Shown: positions 16,652 to 26,462 of the stretch, one piece after another | Position numbering within the stretch: position 1 is the first letter of the stretch | Layout of the letters: every line of letters begins with the position of its first letter | NCBI GenBank assembly: GCA_039586095.1 | Contig: JBDHLB010000001.1 | Span: 11,115-75,114 of the forward strand | From: JBDHBD01 sp039586095 | GTDB lineage: Bacteria > Gemmatimonadota > Gemmatimonadetes > Palauibacterales > Palauibacteraceae | Length of the DNA stretch: 64,000 nt | Direction: 5' to 3' | The notes under the pieces: model-generated | Database searches by the model: none | Seen by the model: only the letters and a program-made list of their open reading frames with translations | What the model was told of the DNA's origin: nothing | Translations under genes and position numbers: made by a program

Positions 16652-17461
16652 ATGTCGGTAGGCACAGGTCGGTCTCGCAGCCCTCTCGCCGTCGTGACCG
16701 GTGCCTCGGCCGGAATCGGTCGGGCCCTCGCTCGACTGCTGGCCACACACGGACACGCGCTCGCACTCGTCGCACGCGACGCGAGCCGTCTCGAAGAGCT
16801 CGCCTCGGAGCTCGGCCGCGCCTACGGGGTGACGACCCGTGCCATCCCCCTCGACCTGACGGAGCCGGGCGCGCCAGAGGCGCTGGTGGAGGCACTGGGT
16901 GGCAAGGGCGCGGAAGTCGAGATTCTGATCAACAACGCCGGCTTCGGCACCTTCGGCCCGTTCGTTCGCACGCCCCTCGACTCCACCACGGCGATGATCC
17001 AGGTGAACATCACCGCCCTTACTCGTCTCACCCGCTTGCTCCTGCCGGGCATGGTCGGTCGAGGGCGCGGGCGGATCATGAACGTGGCCTCGACGGCTGC
17101 CTTTCAGCCCGGCCCGCTCATGTCCGTGTACTACGGCAGCAAGGCGTACGTGCTGCACTTTTCCGAGGGGCTCGCGGAGGAGCTCCGCGATACGGGAGTC
17201 ACCGTGACCGCTTTGTGTCCGGGCCCCACGCGAACCGAATTCCAGGCGCGGGCGCAGATGGAGGATTCGGGATTGCTGCAGGGTCCTCTGCTCATGGATG
17301 CGGAAGCCGTGGCGCGGATCGGTTACGCGGGGATGATGAAGGGAAGGCGGGTGGTGATCCCCGGGCTGGGAAACCGACTACTAGCACTCGGTCCGCGGAT
17401 CGCGCCACGCCGGCTTGTGACCTGGGCGGTTCGTGGGATCCAGGCACCGCGAGGTCGCTGA
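16652..17461 (+). CDS. Short-chain dehydrogenase/reductase (SDR, DltE/YqjQ-like)
   Basis: 269 residues from ATG 16652. Classical SDR motifs: cofactor loop TGASAGIG, NNAG (ILINNAGFG), catalytic Ser in NVASTAAF and YYGSK, with PGPTRTEF after. The pattern suits an NADP(H)-linked ketone/alcohol oxidoreductase; the substrate is not readable. A TTG at 16637 would add five residues. It is followed after 4 bases by a small membrane protein gene, so the two are probably co-transcribed. It begins 52 bases after the broken DUF5916 gene. Confidence 0.85.
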   Translation: MSVGTGRSRSPLAVVTGASAGIGRALARLLATHGHALALVARDASRLEELASELGRAYGVTTRAIPLDLTEPGAPEALVEALGGKGAEVEILINNAGFGTFGPFVRTPLDSTTAMIQVNITALTRLTRLLLPGMVGRGRGRIMNVASTAAFQPGPLMSVYYGSKAYVLHFSEGLAEELRDTGVTVTALCPGPTRTEFQARAQMEDSGLLQGPLLMDAEAVARIGYAGMMKGRRVVIPGLGNRLLALGPRIAPRRLVTWAVRGIQAPRGR

Positions 17462-17465
17462 GCCC

Positions 17466-17696
17466 GTGGAGCTCGGTCTCCTGATGGCGTTGCTCGTCGT
17501 GGCCGGCGGACTGGCCGTGCGCCGGAAGCTGCGGGCGGGCCGGGAGAAGCCATCCCTGTCCGACGACATGGTGCAGCGCATTGAGAAGGAGGGGCGTCTC
17601 CACATAGACCTGCCGGAGCCCCTCCACCTCGACGAGATCCGGGAAGAGGAGGACGAGTTCTGGGCCCAGACGTGGGATCTGCCCGAGGAGCTGTGA
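17466..17696 (+). CDS. Small membrane protein downstream of the SDR
   Basis: 76 residues from GTG 17466, four bases after the SDR stop. One N-terminal TM helix (LGLLMALLVVAGGLAV) is followed by Arg/Lys (stop-transfer) and a hydrophilic, strongly acidic tail (EIREEEDEFWAQTWDLPEEL), so the tail is likely cytoplasmic. No family recognised. The GTG start is chosen because the frame upstream overlaps the SDR gene. Confidence 0.6.
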   Translation: MELGLLMALLVVAGGLAVRRKLRAGREKPSLSDDMVQRIEKEGRLHIDLPEPLHLDEIREEEDEFWAQTWDLPEEL

Positions 17697-17727
17697 GGGC
17701 GGTGCCTCGCCCGGCCAGGAGCACGGT

Positions 17728-19986
17728 CTAGCGCAGTACGTCTCCGAAACCGATTTGCTCCGAAGTCAGAACGAACACCGTGGTAGGCAGGCCGGCTGCC
17801 CGTTCCCGAAGATCGTCGTAATAATCGGCGAAGTTCTCGTCCGGTTCGGCCATTCCCAGAAAAACGAGGTCGGCATCACGGGATGACTCGAGCAGTATCT
17901 CGGGAAACGGACGTCCTCCTGCCACGAGCACCTCGGGAACGGCGCGTGTGCGGATGCGCCCGATCAGCTCGATCAGGTTCTGCTCCGCATCATCGGCCGC
18001 GCTCTCCGAGGGCACGACCATCTTCACCCGTACCTCGATGCCCCGCCAGACGAGGCTGGTCTGGATCAGGTAGGCGAGGATCATCATCAACCCACCGTTC
18101 CCCTTGAGGCCTCCCCACCACACGTCGATGCGATGGCGTTCGATCGGCCGATCCGTCGGCTCTCCGAATACCTCCTCGTCGCCCGGTCGCACGACCACGA
18201 CGTGACGCTTCGCTTCATAGATGAAGCGGATCAAGTCGGCGAATCTCTCCCGGTTTTCCTCTTCTGCGCTGTCGCCGAGTAGTACCGTGTTCGGTGCGAG
18301 TGCGCCAAGACCGTAGGTCTCAACCAACCGATGCGCCCCCTCGAACGGGCTCTCGGCGGACACCACACGGACGAGCGACTGGACACCCCGCTTCTCGAGG
18401 TGGTCGCGGATCCGCTGTTCGATCTGGGTCTGCCGGTCGAGCGATACGGCCTCGGGCGGCACCACCGCGGCGACGGTCATGAGAGCGCGTCCGTGCGTGA
18501 ACGCACTCGCCAGGTCGATCAGGTGGCGGCGGCGTGTGGGCGAGCCGGAGAGGACCAGCAGGTGGGGGCGCCAGTTCTTGGGATCCGGCATGTCCCGCAC
18601 GCGAAGCAGACTTGTGCGCATCAGCGCCAGCCAGATCCCGCGCCGCACGTCACCCCACGCGACCCGCATCTCCCGCCGCTGCAGCCACACGAAGACACCA
18701 ATCACGAACCCCGCCGCGAGGATCGTCGCCAGCGGGTTGATGATGATCATCACCCACGTACAGGCGACAGCTCCGATCAGCGACAGCGACCAGTGGACGT
18801 TAAACAGGGGACGGTACGACGGGCTGGCCACGAAGCGTTCGACACCCGCAACCACGTTCAGGACGGCGTATGTGGTGAGGAAGAACATGGTCAGGATCGG
18901 CGCGATAATATTGAGGTTGCCCAGGTAGACCGCGACCAGCGCGAGACCCAGCGTGACCAGGGTCCCGTTCCGCGGCGTATCTTCTTCACCGGCTCCCTTG
19001 CCTAACCAGCCGAGCGGTCTCGGCAGCACGCGGTCGCGCGCCAGAGCCTGCAGAACACGAGGGGCGCCCAGGATACTGCCCAGCGCACTGGACAACGTCG
19101 CACCCCACACGCCCAGCAGGATCGCATCCCCCCAAAACGAGACCCGCCGCATGATGAGCGGGTCCGCCAGCAGGGAGGCCTGGTCGGCACGGGCTGCGAG
19201 CAGGATGGGAATGGACATGTAGATCACGAAGCCGACGCCGATTGCGGCCATCGTCCCGACCGGTATCGAGCGGGCGGGGTCTCGCAGATCGCCGGACATG
19301 TTGACCCCCGCCATGATCCCGGTGACGGCGGGGAAGAACACGGCGAAGACGACCCAGAAGGGTTCGGTGGCCAGGCCGGCCGTTGAGGCGGGCACTGGCT
19401 CAGCGAGCGGGCTTCCCAGCAGGAGAGAGATCAACGACAGCGCAATCGCGCCCATGATGAAGTACTGCGCGCGAATCGCGGTGCGGGCAGATCGTAACGC
19501 GAGCAGCGCGACCAGCAGGGTCGTGACGATACCGACCGCTTTCTCGTCCAAGGCCGGGAAGACGCGCTCTACACTTTCCGCAAAGCCCACCGTGTACAAG
19601 GCCATGGAAAGGCCTTGCGCCAGGTAGAGCGGGATCCCGATCGCGCCACCCACCTCGATCCCGAGCGAGCGGCTGATCATGTAGTAAGCCCCGCCCGTGC
19701 GGATTTGCTGGTCCGTCGAGATCGCCGACACGGAGAGGCCGGTCAGGAAAGTGATCGCACAGGACAGGCTCACAATCAGAAGCGTACCGCCCAGTCCCAC
19801 GTTCCCGACGACCCAGCCGAGACGCAGGTACATGATGACGCCGAGGATCGTCAGGATGGACGGCGTGAAGACACCGCCGAAGGTGCCCAGGCCGGGCCCG
19901 ATCTGGTCGGCGGTCCGGGTGCGGCCAGGCAGCCGTCGCCGGGCGACGCCAACGAGCTGAGAGATGTGGAATCGGGATCGGTTCAC
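17728..19986 (-). CDS. SLC12-type cation-chloride cotransporter/amino-acid permease
   Basis: 752 residues. The N-terminal 480 form a 12-TM APC-fold transporter of the SLC12 type: GTFGGVFTPSILTILGVIMY at TM1 and VNMSGDLRDPARSIPVGT at the loop after TM6 are strong family marks. The C-terminal about 270 residues are soluble (HLLVLSGSPTRRRHLIDLAS... and DADLVFLGMAEP), matching the cytoplasmic domain of SLC12 transporters. These carriers move Na+/K+ with Cl- or amino acids; ion specificity is not certain. Monocistronic, with a 140-base divergent gap to the next gene. Confidence 0.85.
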   Translation of the reverse strand: MNRSRFHISQLVGVARRRLPGRTRTADQIGPGLGTFGGVFTPSILTILGVIMYLRLGWVVGNVGLGGTLLIVSLSCAITFLTGLSVSAISTDQQIRTGGAYYMISRSLGIEVGGAIGIPLYLAQGLSMALYTVGFAESVERVFPALDEKAVGIVTTLLVALLALRSARTAIRAQYFIMGAIALSLISLLLGSPLAEPVPASTAGLATEPFWVVFAVFFPAVTGIMAGVNMSGDLRDPARSIPVGTMAAIGVGFVIYMSIPILLAARADQASLLADPLIMRRVSFWGDAILLGVWGATLSSALGSILGAPRVLQALARDRVLPRPLGWLGKGAGEEDTPRNGTLVTLGLALVAVYLGNLNIIAPILTMFFLTTYAVLNVVAGVERFVASPSYRPLFNVHWSLSLIGAVACTWVMIIINPLATILAAGFVIGVFVWLQRREMRVAWGDVRRGIWLALMRTSLLRVRDMPDPKNWRPHLLVLSGSPTRRRHLIDLASAFTHGRALMTVAAVVPPEAVSLDRQTQIEQRIRDHLEKRGVQSLVRVVSAESPFEGAHRLVETYGLGALAPNTVLLGDSAEEENRERFADLIRFIYEAKRHVVVVRPGDEEVFGEPTDRPIERHRIDVWWGGLKGNGGLMMILAYLIQTSLVWRGIEVRVKMVVPSESAADDAEQNLIELIGRIRTRAVPEVLVAGGRPFPEILLESSRDADLVFLGMAEPDENFADYYDDLRERAAGLPTTVFVLTSEQIGFGDVLR

Positions 19987-20126
19987 AGGTATCCGTCACA
20001 GAGGCGACAGCGTGTCAGCCGCACGCTTGGGCTCTGACACTCGTAGCGCGAGACGCACGCGGTGGTTCGACACGGCCGCAGAGTATAACATGCCGCCTCG
20101 GTCACGGGAACGGAAAGCGAGGAATC

Positions 20127-20618
20127 ATGCGGCAATCTTTCATCATCTGCGCCCTGCTCGCGCTGGCAGCCGTTACTCCGTTGAATGCGCAGGGAGAGAC
20201 GGAAGCGGAGACAACAGCGGATCGAGAGGCCGTTCTGGGCGTCGTGCAGCGCTTGTTCGACGGCATGCGGGAAAGAGACAGTGCCGCGGTTCGCGCGGTC
20301 TTTCACCCGCAGGCCCGCCTGATCGCCACCGGACAACAGGAAGGCGTTCCCTCGATTCGCGTGATCCCGGCAGACGGCTTTGTCGCAGCGATCGGTGGCG
20401 GCGACGAGGAATGGGATGAGCCGTTCTGGGATCCCATCGTGCAGGTTCAGGACAACCTGGCCACGGTGTGGACGAAGTACGCCTTCTACCGGGCAGGGGC
20501 GTTCAGCCACTGCGGCGTGGACACCTTCATCCTCGCCCGCACGGAGGATGGCTGGCGCATCGTGAGCATCGCCGACACGCGCCAGCGGGAGGACTGCGAG
20601 GTGCCGCCGGGTCGCTAG
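20127..20618 (+). CDS. Secreted NTF2-like (SnoaL/DUF4440-like) protein
   Basis: 163 residues. The signal peptide ends at LNAQ. The body follows the NTF2-like cone: a long first helix (DREAVLGVVQRLFDGMRERD), AVFHPQARLI, and the final strand pair (TFILARTEDGWRIVSIADTR). Such proteins bind small ligands or act as hydrolase-like or immunity domains; the catalytic residues are not diagnostic here. Its last four bases overlap the last four of the converging RND adaptor gene. Confidence 0.78.
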   Translation: MRQSFIICALLALAAVTPLNAQGETEAETTADREAVLGVVQRLFDGMRERDSAAVRAVFHPQARLIATGQQEGVPSIRVIPADGFVAAIGGGDEEWDEPFWDPIVQVQDNLATVWTKYAFYRAGAFSHCGVDTFILARTEDGWRIVSIADTRQREDCEVPPGR

Positions 20619-21742
20619 CTCCCGGCGCCCTCGGGTTCTTCCTGCTCCTGTCCCTGCGCGTCTGTATCTAGCGGAGCCGTGGCGCCCTCGGCGGGCAGCG
20701 GCATCACGCCGGCCCCCTCGAACAGCCTCTCCAGACCGCCCACGACGACCGTTTCACCGGCCTCCACACCCTCGAGGATCTCGACCAGACCTGGCGTCCG
20801 GATCCCGAGCAGAACAGGGCGACGAGTGGCCGTATTATCGGCGGCAACAACCCAGATGAAGCTTCCCATTTCCAGGGTGAGGATCGCGTCCTCAGGTACA
20901 AGAACCGCGTCGGGCCGGATCTCGGTGGCCAAGCGTGCTTCGATGAACATTCCCGCCTGCAGAGCCCGGTCCCGGTTCGGGACGAGCGCCTTGACGCTGA
21001 TCGTCCGGGCCGGCAAGCGAACGACCGGGTCCACGAAATCCACGGTTCCCTGAAACTCTCGATCCGGCACCGACGCGACCTGGAAGCTCACCGTCTGTCC
21101 GACCTCCAGCCGGGCCGCGTATCGCTCGGGCACCTCGAAGGCGGCTCGCTGGGGATCCACGGTCTGGAGCGTGACCAGCGAAGTGGACGACGTGACGTAG
21201 TCTCCCAGGCTCACGAGGCGTTCACCGGTCACGCCGGCGAACGGCGCCCTGACCGTGGTCCGATCCAGGCGGACCTGCGCGAGGTCCAGATCGGCTTGCG
21301 TGCTGCGAGCTCGCGCTTCGGCCGTCTCCAGCTCCGATTCCGATGCAGCCTCTTCGGCGAGCAGCTGTCGCGTCCGTGCCAGTGCCTGGCTCGCCAGATC
21401 CCGCTCGGCTTCGAGCCGCGCCACCTGCGCCGTGAGCTCCGCGTCATCGACCTTGAACAGGGGCGCGCCCCGTCCGACCTCCGACCCTTCGCGGAACAGG
21501 ATGCGCACGATGCGACCGTCCACCTCGGGCCGCAGCTCGATCTGCTGGACCGCCTCGATCTCTCCGGTGGCGAGAATCTGATCGATCGCCGTGTCACGGA
21601 TCGCTGCTGCCACGTCGACCCGCATGGCCGGCGGTCCGCGGCGGCCGCCCGGACCGTCACCGGCGTCCGCCTGGCCACAGGCAGCCACGATCAGTGCGAA
21701 GAGAAGTGTGCCGGGTTTCGCCAACGTCTGTCTATTGGTCAT
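20615..21742 (-). CDS. RND efflux pump periplasmic adaptor (membrane-fusion lipoprotein)
   Basis: 375 residues. A signal with lipobox-like VAACG makes it a lipoprotein. The layout is standard: lipoyl half (ILATGEIEAVQQIELRPEVDG), coiled-coil hairpin (AQVARLEAERDLASQALART ...), second lipoyl half (VRAPFAGVTGERLVSLGDYV), beta-barrel and membrane-proximal domain. It bridges the inner-membrane pump and outer-membrane channel. It is the third gene of the operon: its ATG overlaps the TolC-like stop by 4 bases (ATGA). An acidic low-complexity tail (Asp/Gln/Glu) ends the protein. Confidence 0.9.
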   Translation of the reverse strand: MTNRQTLAKPGTLLFALIVAACGQADAGDGPGGRRGPPAMRVDVAAAIRDTAIDQILATGEIEAVQQIELRPEVDGRIVRILFREGSEVGRGAPLFKVDDAELTAQVARLEAERDLASQALARTRQLLAEEAASESELETAEARARSTQADLDLAQVRLDRTTVRAPFAGVTGERLVSLGDYVTSSTSLVTLQTVDPQRAAFEVPERYAARLEVGQTVSFQVASVPDREFQGTVDFVDPVVRLPARTISVKALVPNRDRALQAGMFIEARLATEIRPDAVLVPEDAILTLEMGSFIWVVAADNTATRRPVLLGIRTPGLVEILEGVEAGETVVVGGLERLFEGAGVMPLPAEGATAPLDTDAQGQEQEEPEGAGS

Positions 21743-23091
21743 GGTTCGATCCGGTCGGGAAACAGGCGACGGCCCAACACGGCCTCCAGGCCGGCCAGAG
21801 CCAGACGCGTCGCGTATCGGGCCTGCACCAGGGCGGCCTCCGCATCGGCCAGGTCGACCTGCGCGGTAACAAGATCGAGGATCGTCGTCGCGCCACTCCG
21901 GTAGCGACTGTCCTGCACGCGCAGGTTCTCCGTCGCGACGCCCACCGCCTCCGCAGCGATCTCCGCCGTCGCGCGCGCCGTGTTGTAGGCCGCGTAAGCC
22001 TGTACCACGTCACGCCTCACTTCACGTTCCACGTCTTCACGCCGCGTGCGGGCGACATCCCGCTCCACCCTCGCCCGGGTGATCTGGATCTCGCGCTGAG
22101 CCCCGTTCCAGATCGGCAGCGATACCTGGAAGCCATATTGGCTGCGGGTCGTCGCGGTCGGAAAGAACTGGTCATCGAAGGATTGGATACCGGCGAACAG
22201 ATCGATGCTCGGCAGATATTGTGTCCTCGCCTGATCCAGGAACTTCTGAGCGCTCCGCTCTTCGGCGATCGCCAGACGGTAGTCGGGTCCGCGGGTCAGC
22301 GCTTCCTCGACCGCCGCCTGTTCGGTCAGCGGCAGCTCGTCGACCGCTTCGAACAACAGCGGGGCCGCGTCGACCGCTCCGGCCGCTCCGACCCGTCGTG
22401 CGAGCTGGAAGCGTGCCACGCGCAGCTGCGTTTCCTGTACCAGCTGATCGACCCGGGCCCGATCCAGTTCGAGCAGGAGCTGGAGCGAGTCGGTCTGCAC
22501 CGCGGCCCCGGACACGACCCGCGCCCGCGCCACTTCGAGCTGTTCCTGGGCGCGTCGCACTCGCTCGCGAGCCACTCCCGTCAGCTCCTTTGCCGCAAGC
22601 ACAGCATAATAGTCAGATTCGGCGTCCAGGGCGGTCTGGTAGATCGCCTGCCGCTCGCCGGCCGCCGAAGCATCCAGCTCCGCTCGAGTTCGCCCGAGCT
22701 CGAAGTACTTCCGACCGCCGTCGAACAGGTTGAGATTCGCTCGCAGCTGCCCCTGCACGAGCCGGTCGGTGAACTCGCCTGTCCCAAGATTGAAGAACTC
22801 GGATGAAGAGCGTGTGAAGCTCGTGCTCGCCTCGACCGACGGAACGACGAACGCCATGATCGCGGCGCGCCGCGCCCAGCCCGCGTTGTCGACGCGTCCC
22901 AGAGCCGCGACGTAGGACGGGTCCAGGTTGGTCGCCCGACGGATCGTCTCTTCCAGCGTCACGATGGGAAGGGAATCTTCCTGGACTGTCTGGACCGTCT
23001 GAACCGTCTGCACCGCGTGGAGGGTCATCGGGTGGAGAGGGATCAGAAGAGGGCCACTACTCAGCGCGACAGCGACAACCGATCGTATCAT
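21739..23091 (-). CDS. TolC-family outer-membrane efflux channel
   Basis: 450 residues from the ATG 23089-23091, which overlaps the permease stop by 4 bases. A signal peptide is followed by a run of VQT triplets (about residues 27-36) and then the duplicated helical/beta repeat of TolC proteins (VTLEETIRRATNLDPSYVAA and later GLEAVLGRRLFPDR). Three copies form a barrel with a long alpha-helical tunnel that exports the pump's substrates. The frame stays open upstream to 23229 inside the permease gene, but the overlap start is the natural one. Confidence 0.9.
   Translation of the reverse strand: MIRSVVAVALSSGPLLIPLHPMTLHAVQTVQTVQTVQEDSLPIVTLEETIRRATNLDPSYVAALGRVDNAGWARRAAIMAFVVPSVEASTSFTRSSSEFFNLGTGEFTDRLVQGQLRANLNLFDGGRKYFELGRTRAELDASAAGERQAIYQTALDAESDYYAVLAAKELTGVARERVRRAQEQLEVARARVVSGAAVQTDSLQLLLELDRARVDQLVQETQLRVARFQLARRVGAAGAVDAAPLLFEAVDELPLTEQAAVEEALTRGPDYRLAIAEERSAQKFLDQARTQYLPSIDLFAGIQSFDDQFFPTATTRSQYGFQVSLPIWNGAQREIQITRARVERDVARTRREDVEREVRRDVVQAYAAYNTARATAEIAAEAVGVATENLRVQDSRYRSGATTILDLVTAQVDLADAEAALVQARYATRLALAGLEAVLGRRLFPDRIEP
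22981..23016 (-). repeat. Nine-base tandem repeat inside the TolC-family gene
   Basis: Four imperfect 9-base units (CTGGACTGT, CTGGACCGT, CTGAACCGT, CTGCACCGC on the + strand) encode the VQT repeats just after the signal peptide. A short in-frame repeat like this can vary in copy number without breaking the gene. Confidence 0.75.
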
Positions 23092-26000
23092 GTCGCTTTC
23101 GCTCCGCCACGGTTTCGCGCACCTGCCACCATCGCGCGGGCTCCCTCGGCGAGAGGCGAAAGATCGCGATCCGCACGGGAGGCCGACCGGGCGCGGAGAC
23201 GATCGCGGGCCCGCTCGAAGAAGATCCACACGACGGGAACCAGGAAGAGAGTCAGCAACGTCGAGAACAGCAGTCCGCCCACGATCGCGTAGCCCAGCGG
23301 CCTGCGACTGGCCGAGCCGGCTCCCAGGCCGAGCGCGATCGGAAGAGCGCCCACGATCGTCGCCACGGCCGTCATCAGGATGGGGCGCAACCGAATTCGG
23401 CCCGCCTCGATCATCGCCTCGACGATCTCTCGCCCGGCAGCCCGGCGTTGGTTCGCGTATTCGACCAGCAGAATCGAGTTCTTCGTGACGATCCCCACCA
23501 GCAGGATCATCCCGATCTGGCTGTACAGATTGAGCGTGGAGCCGGCCAGAAGGAGGGTGAGAAGGGCGCCCGTAACAGCCAGCGGCACGGCGAGCAGCAC
23601 GGTGAACGGGTGTACCAGCGACTCGAACTGCGCGGCCAGCACCATGAACACGACCACGATCGCGAGCAAGAATGCAAAATAGAGCGCCGAGCCGCTCTCA
23701 TCGAGCTCGCGGGACTCGCCCGACAGCGCGACGCTCGAGCCGGGCGGAAGCAGCTCCTCGCCCGCGGCGAAGAGCGAGTCCAGCGCCTGACCGAGCGTGA
23801 AACCGGGGGCGACCGCTGCGCTGACCGTGAACGACCGGACCCGGTTGAAGTGGCTCAGCGCCCGGGGGCCGATTCCCTCCTCCACGCTCGCCACCGCGTC
23901 CAGCTGAACGAGCTCGTTCTCGCGGCCTCGGACGTACAGACCCGAGATGTCGCTCGGGGTCGCACGTTCATCAGGTTCCAGCCGCACGATGACGTCGTAC
24001 AGTTTGTTGTCCCGCGTGAACGTGCTCACGCGGCGCCCGCCCAGCATCGTTTGCAGCGTTGCCGCAACGTTGGCGACCGGAATCCCGAGATCCTCGGCGC
24101 GATCCCGCTCGAATCGGACCGTGAGCTCCGGCTTGTTCACCTTGAGATCCGTATCGACGTTGAGCAGCGCCGCGATCTGCCGAGCCCGCGGCAGCAGACG
24201 GTTTTGCGCAGCGGTCAGCGAATCGAAGTTCGGGTGTCGGACGACGAAGTTGACGGGATTGCCGAAACCGAAGGCCGGCGGGTTTGCCGCAAAAGCGAAG
24301 ATGCCGGGGATGCCGAACAGCTGAGGCCGGATCTCTGCCAGAATGTCGTCGACGCTGCGGTCTCGATCAGACCAGTCGGTGAGGCGTGCGAATACGATTC
24401 CGCCGGCCACGTTGCCGCCGAAGCCGACCACGCTGAAGTACTTGTCGATGTCCTCGGTTCTGCCCAGTACCGCCTCTACCTGCCGCTGGTAGCTGTCCGT
24501 GTACTCCAGGGTGGATCCCTCGGGCGCCACGGTAATCACGATGAAGTACCCGCGGTCCTCTGGGGGTACGAACTCTCGCTCCAGCTGTGTGAAGACAATC
24601 CCGGCCAGCAGAACGGCCAGAATGGCGCCTCCCACGACGCTCCACCGGTGGCGGACGGCCCAGCCGAGCGACCGGGCATATCCGTGAGCGATGGCCTGGA
24701 ATCCGCGCTCGAGCGCATTGTAGAACCGGCCGTGCTGACGCCGCACACGCAGGATCTTTGCACACAGCATGGGCGTCAGGGTGAGCGCCACGAACGACGA
24801 CACCACCACGGCCCCCGCCATCGCGATGCCGAACTCGTTGAACAGTCGACCCACCGTCCCCTGGAGGAAGGCGAGAGGCGAGAAGACCGCCACGAGGGCT
24901 ACGGTGGTCGCGATCACGGCGAACGCGATCTCGCGCGTCCCGTTGGTGGCGGCCGTAACGGGGTCGTCGCCCAGCTCGTCCTGATGGCGGTACGCGTTTT
25001 CCATCACGATGATCGCGTCGTCCACCACGATCCCGATCGCCAAAATCAACGCCAGCAGGGTCAGGTTGTTGATCGTGAAGCCGAGGAAGTACATGACCCC
25101 GAAGGCGGCGATGATCGAGGTGGGGATGGCGAGCCCCGGAATGATCGTCCCACGGATGTTGCGCAGGAACACGAAGATGATGAGGACGACCAGGATTCCG
25201 GCCAGGATCAGCGTTTCTTCGGCCTCGCGGATCGAGCGGCGCACGAAAATCGCGCTGTCGAAGCCTGCGGTGATCTCCACCCCCGGCGGGAGTGCTTCCT
25301 GGATCGATTCCAGCTCGGACTGGACGGCGTCGGACACCTCGACCAGGTTCGCCTTCGACTGCCGCACGACTCCGACGGCGATCGCATTCTGGCCGTTGTA
25401 ACGCAGCGAGCTGCGCAGGTTCTCGGACCCGAGCTCGACGCGCGCGACGTCGCGCAGCCGTACCACCTGGCCGCCCCGTGCGGAGACGACCATGTCCGCG
25501 AACTCATCCGCAGTCTTCAGCTCGCCGAGAGACCGAACCGTGAACTCCCTGCGGGCCGACTCGATGCGGCCGGCGGGAACCTCCACGTTGCGCGTCCGGA
25601 TTGCATTCTCGACATCCTGCACGGTGATCCCGCGCGCGGCCAACTCCGACGACCTGAGCCACACGCGCATCGAGTAGCGTCGCTCGCCGAAGATCTGAAT
25701 GCGTCCCACGCCCGGCAGACTCTGCAGCTGGGTCTTGACCAGCCGATCGGCCAGGTCGGAGAGCTGCATCAGCGAGTAGTTCTCCCCCGCCAGAGCGATC
25801 CAGAAGAAGGGTTCCGCGTCGGCGTCCTGCTTGGCGACCACCGGCTCCCGAATCTGATCCGGCAATCGGCCTCGCACGCGGGCCACCTTGTCTCGCACGT
25901 CCTGCGCCGCCGCCTCCAGGTCTCGATCGAGCGTGAACTCGAGGCTGATGTTGGCTGACTGCTCAGCGCTCGAGCTGGTCAGCGTCCGGACACCGGCGAT

Positions 26001-26219
26001 CGTCGCCAGCTCTTCCTCCAGGACGTCGGTAATCGATGATTCGACGACGCGTGCGTTCGCTCCGGGGAGGGAGACGCTCACGGAGATGACCGGCGAGTCG
26101 ACATCGGGGAACTCGCGCACGGAAAGACGCGTGAACGCGATGAAGCCGAACAGAATCAGAGCCAGGCTCACCATGCTCGTGAGCACCGGCCGCTGGATCG
26201 ATGTGTCGGAAAGCTTCAC
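23088..26219 (-). CDS. RND efflux pump inner-membrane permease (HAE1/AcrB-type)
   Basis: 1043 residues, the standard AcrB/MexB length. TM1 follows RPVLTSMVSLALIL; the first large periplasmic loop is followed by the TM block with GIVVDDAIIVMENAYRH (proton-relay Asp pair); the second loop and second TM block (FAFLLAIVVVFMVLAAQFES) complete the duplication. It uses the proton gradient to expel hydrophobic compounds or drugs. It is the first gene of the operon, so the order is permease, TolC, adaptor, not the more usual adaptor first. Substrate unknown. Confidence 0.92.
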   Translation of the reverse strand: MKLSDTSIQRPVLTSMVSLALILFGFIAFTRLSVREFPDVDSPVISVSVSLPGANARVVESSITDVLEEELATIAGVRTLTSSSAEQSANISLEFTLDRDLEAAAQDVRDKVARVRGRLPDQIREPVVAKQDADAEPFFWIALAGENYSLMQLSDLADRLVKTQLQSLPGVGRIQIFGERRYSMRVWLRSSELAARGITVQDVENAIRTRNVEVPAGRIESARREFTVRSLGELKTADEFADMVVSARGGQVVRLRDVARVELGSENLRSSLRYNGQNAIAVGVVRQSKANLVEVSDAVQSELESIQEALPPGVEITAGFDSAIFVRRSIREAEETLILAGILVVLIIFVFLRNIRGTIIPGLAIPTSIIAAFGVMYFLGFTINNLTLLALILAIGIVVDDAIIVMENAYRHQDELGDDPVTAATNGTREIAFAVIATTVALVAVFSPLAFLQGTVGRLFNEFGIAMAGAVVVSSFVALTLTPMLCAKILRVRRQHGRFYNALERGFQAIAHGYARSLGWAVRHRWSVVGGAILAVLLAGIVFTQLEREFVPPEDRGYFIVITVAPEGSTLEYTDSYQRQVEAVLGRTEDIDKYFSVVGFGGNVAGGIVFARLTDWSDRDRSVDDILAEIRPQLFGIPGIFAFAANPPAFGFGNPVNFVVRHPNFDSLTAAQNRLLPRARQIAALLNVDTDLKVNKPELTVRFERDRAEDLGIPVANVAATLQTMLGGRRVSTFTRDNKLYDVIVRLEPDERATPSDISGLYVRGRENELVQLDAVASVEEGIGPRALSHFNRVRSFTVSAAVAPGFTLGQALDSLFAAGEELLPPGSSVALSGESRELDESGSALYFAFLLAIVVVFMVLAAQFESLVHPFTVLLAVPLAVTGALLTLLLAGSTLNLYSQIGMILLVGIVTKNSILLVEYANQRRAAGREIVEAMIEAGRIRLRPILMTAVATIVGALPIALGLGAGSASRRPLGYAIVGGLLFSTLLTLFLVPVVWIFFERARDRLRARSASRADRDLSPLAEGARAMVAGARNRGGAKAT

Positions 26220-26462
26220 GGTACAGCCTCTGAACTTCTACTCGTTCGGGTCCGGACGCGCCTGCGGTGAATCGCGTTCGGGCCGAATCTGACGCGTGAA
26301 TCGCACATGGGTGACCCGATCCCGTACGCCCGTGCCACACTCGATGTTTCTTCTCTTTGGATCGAGAAGGGGCATAAGATTACGCGGGATGTCGGATTCT
26401 GAACAGTCGACTGGGGTCAGTGTACCGACGCGCACCGGTGGCCGAGGCCAAGAGAAGGTGAG

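Noticed and set aside
23448..25958. 836-codon open frame opposite the RND permease
   Set aside because: Arg/His/Glu-rich shadow with no family resemblance; the minus-strand permease is full length with all motifs.
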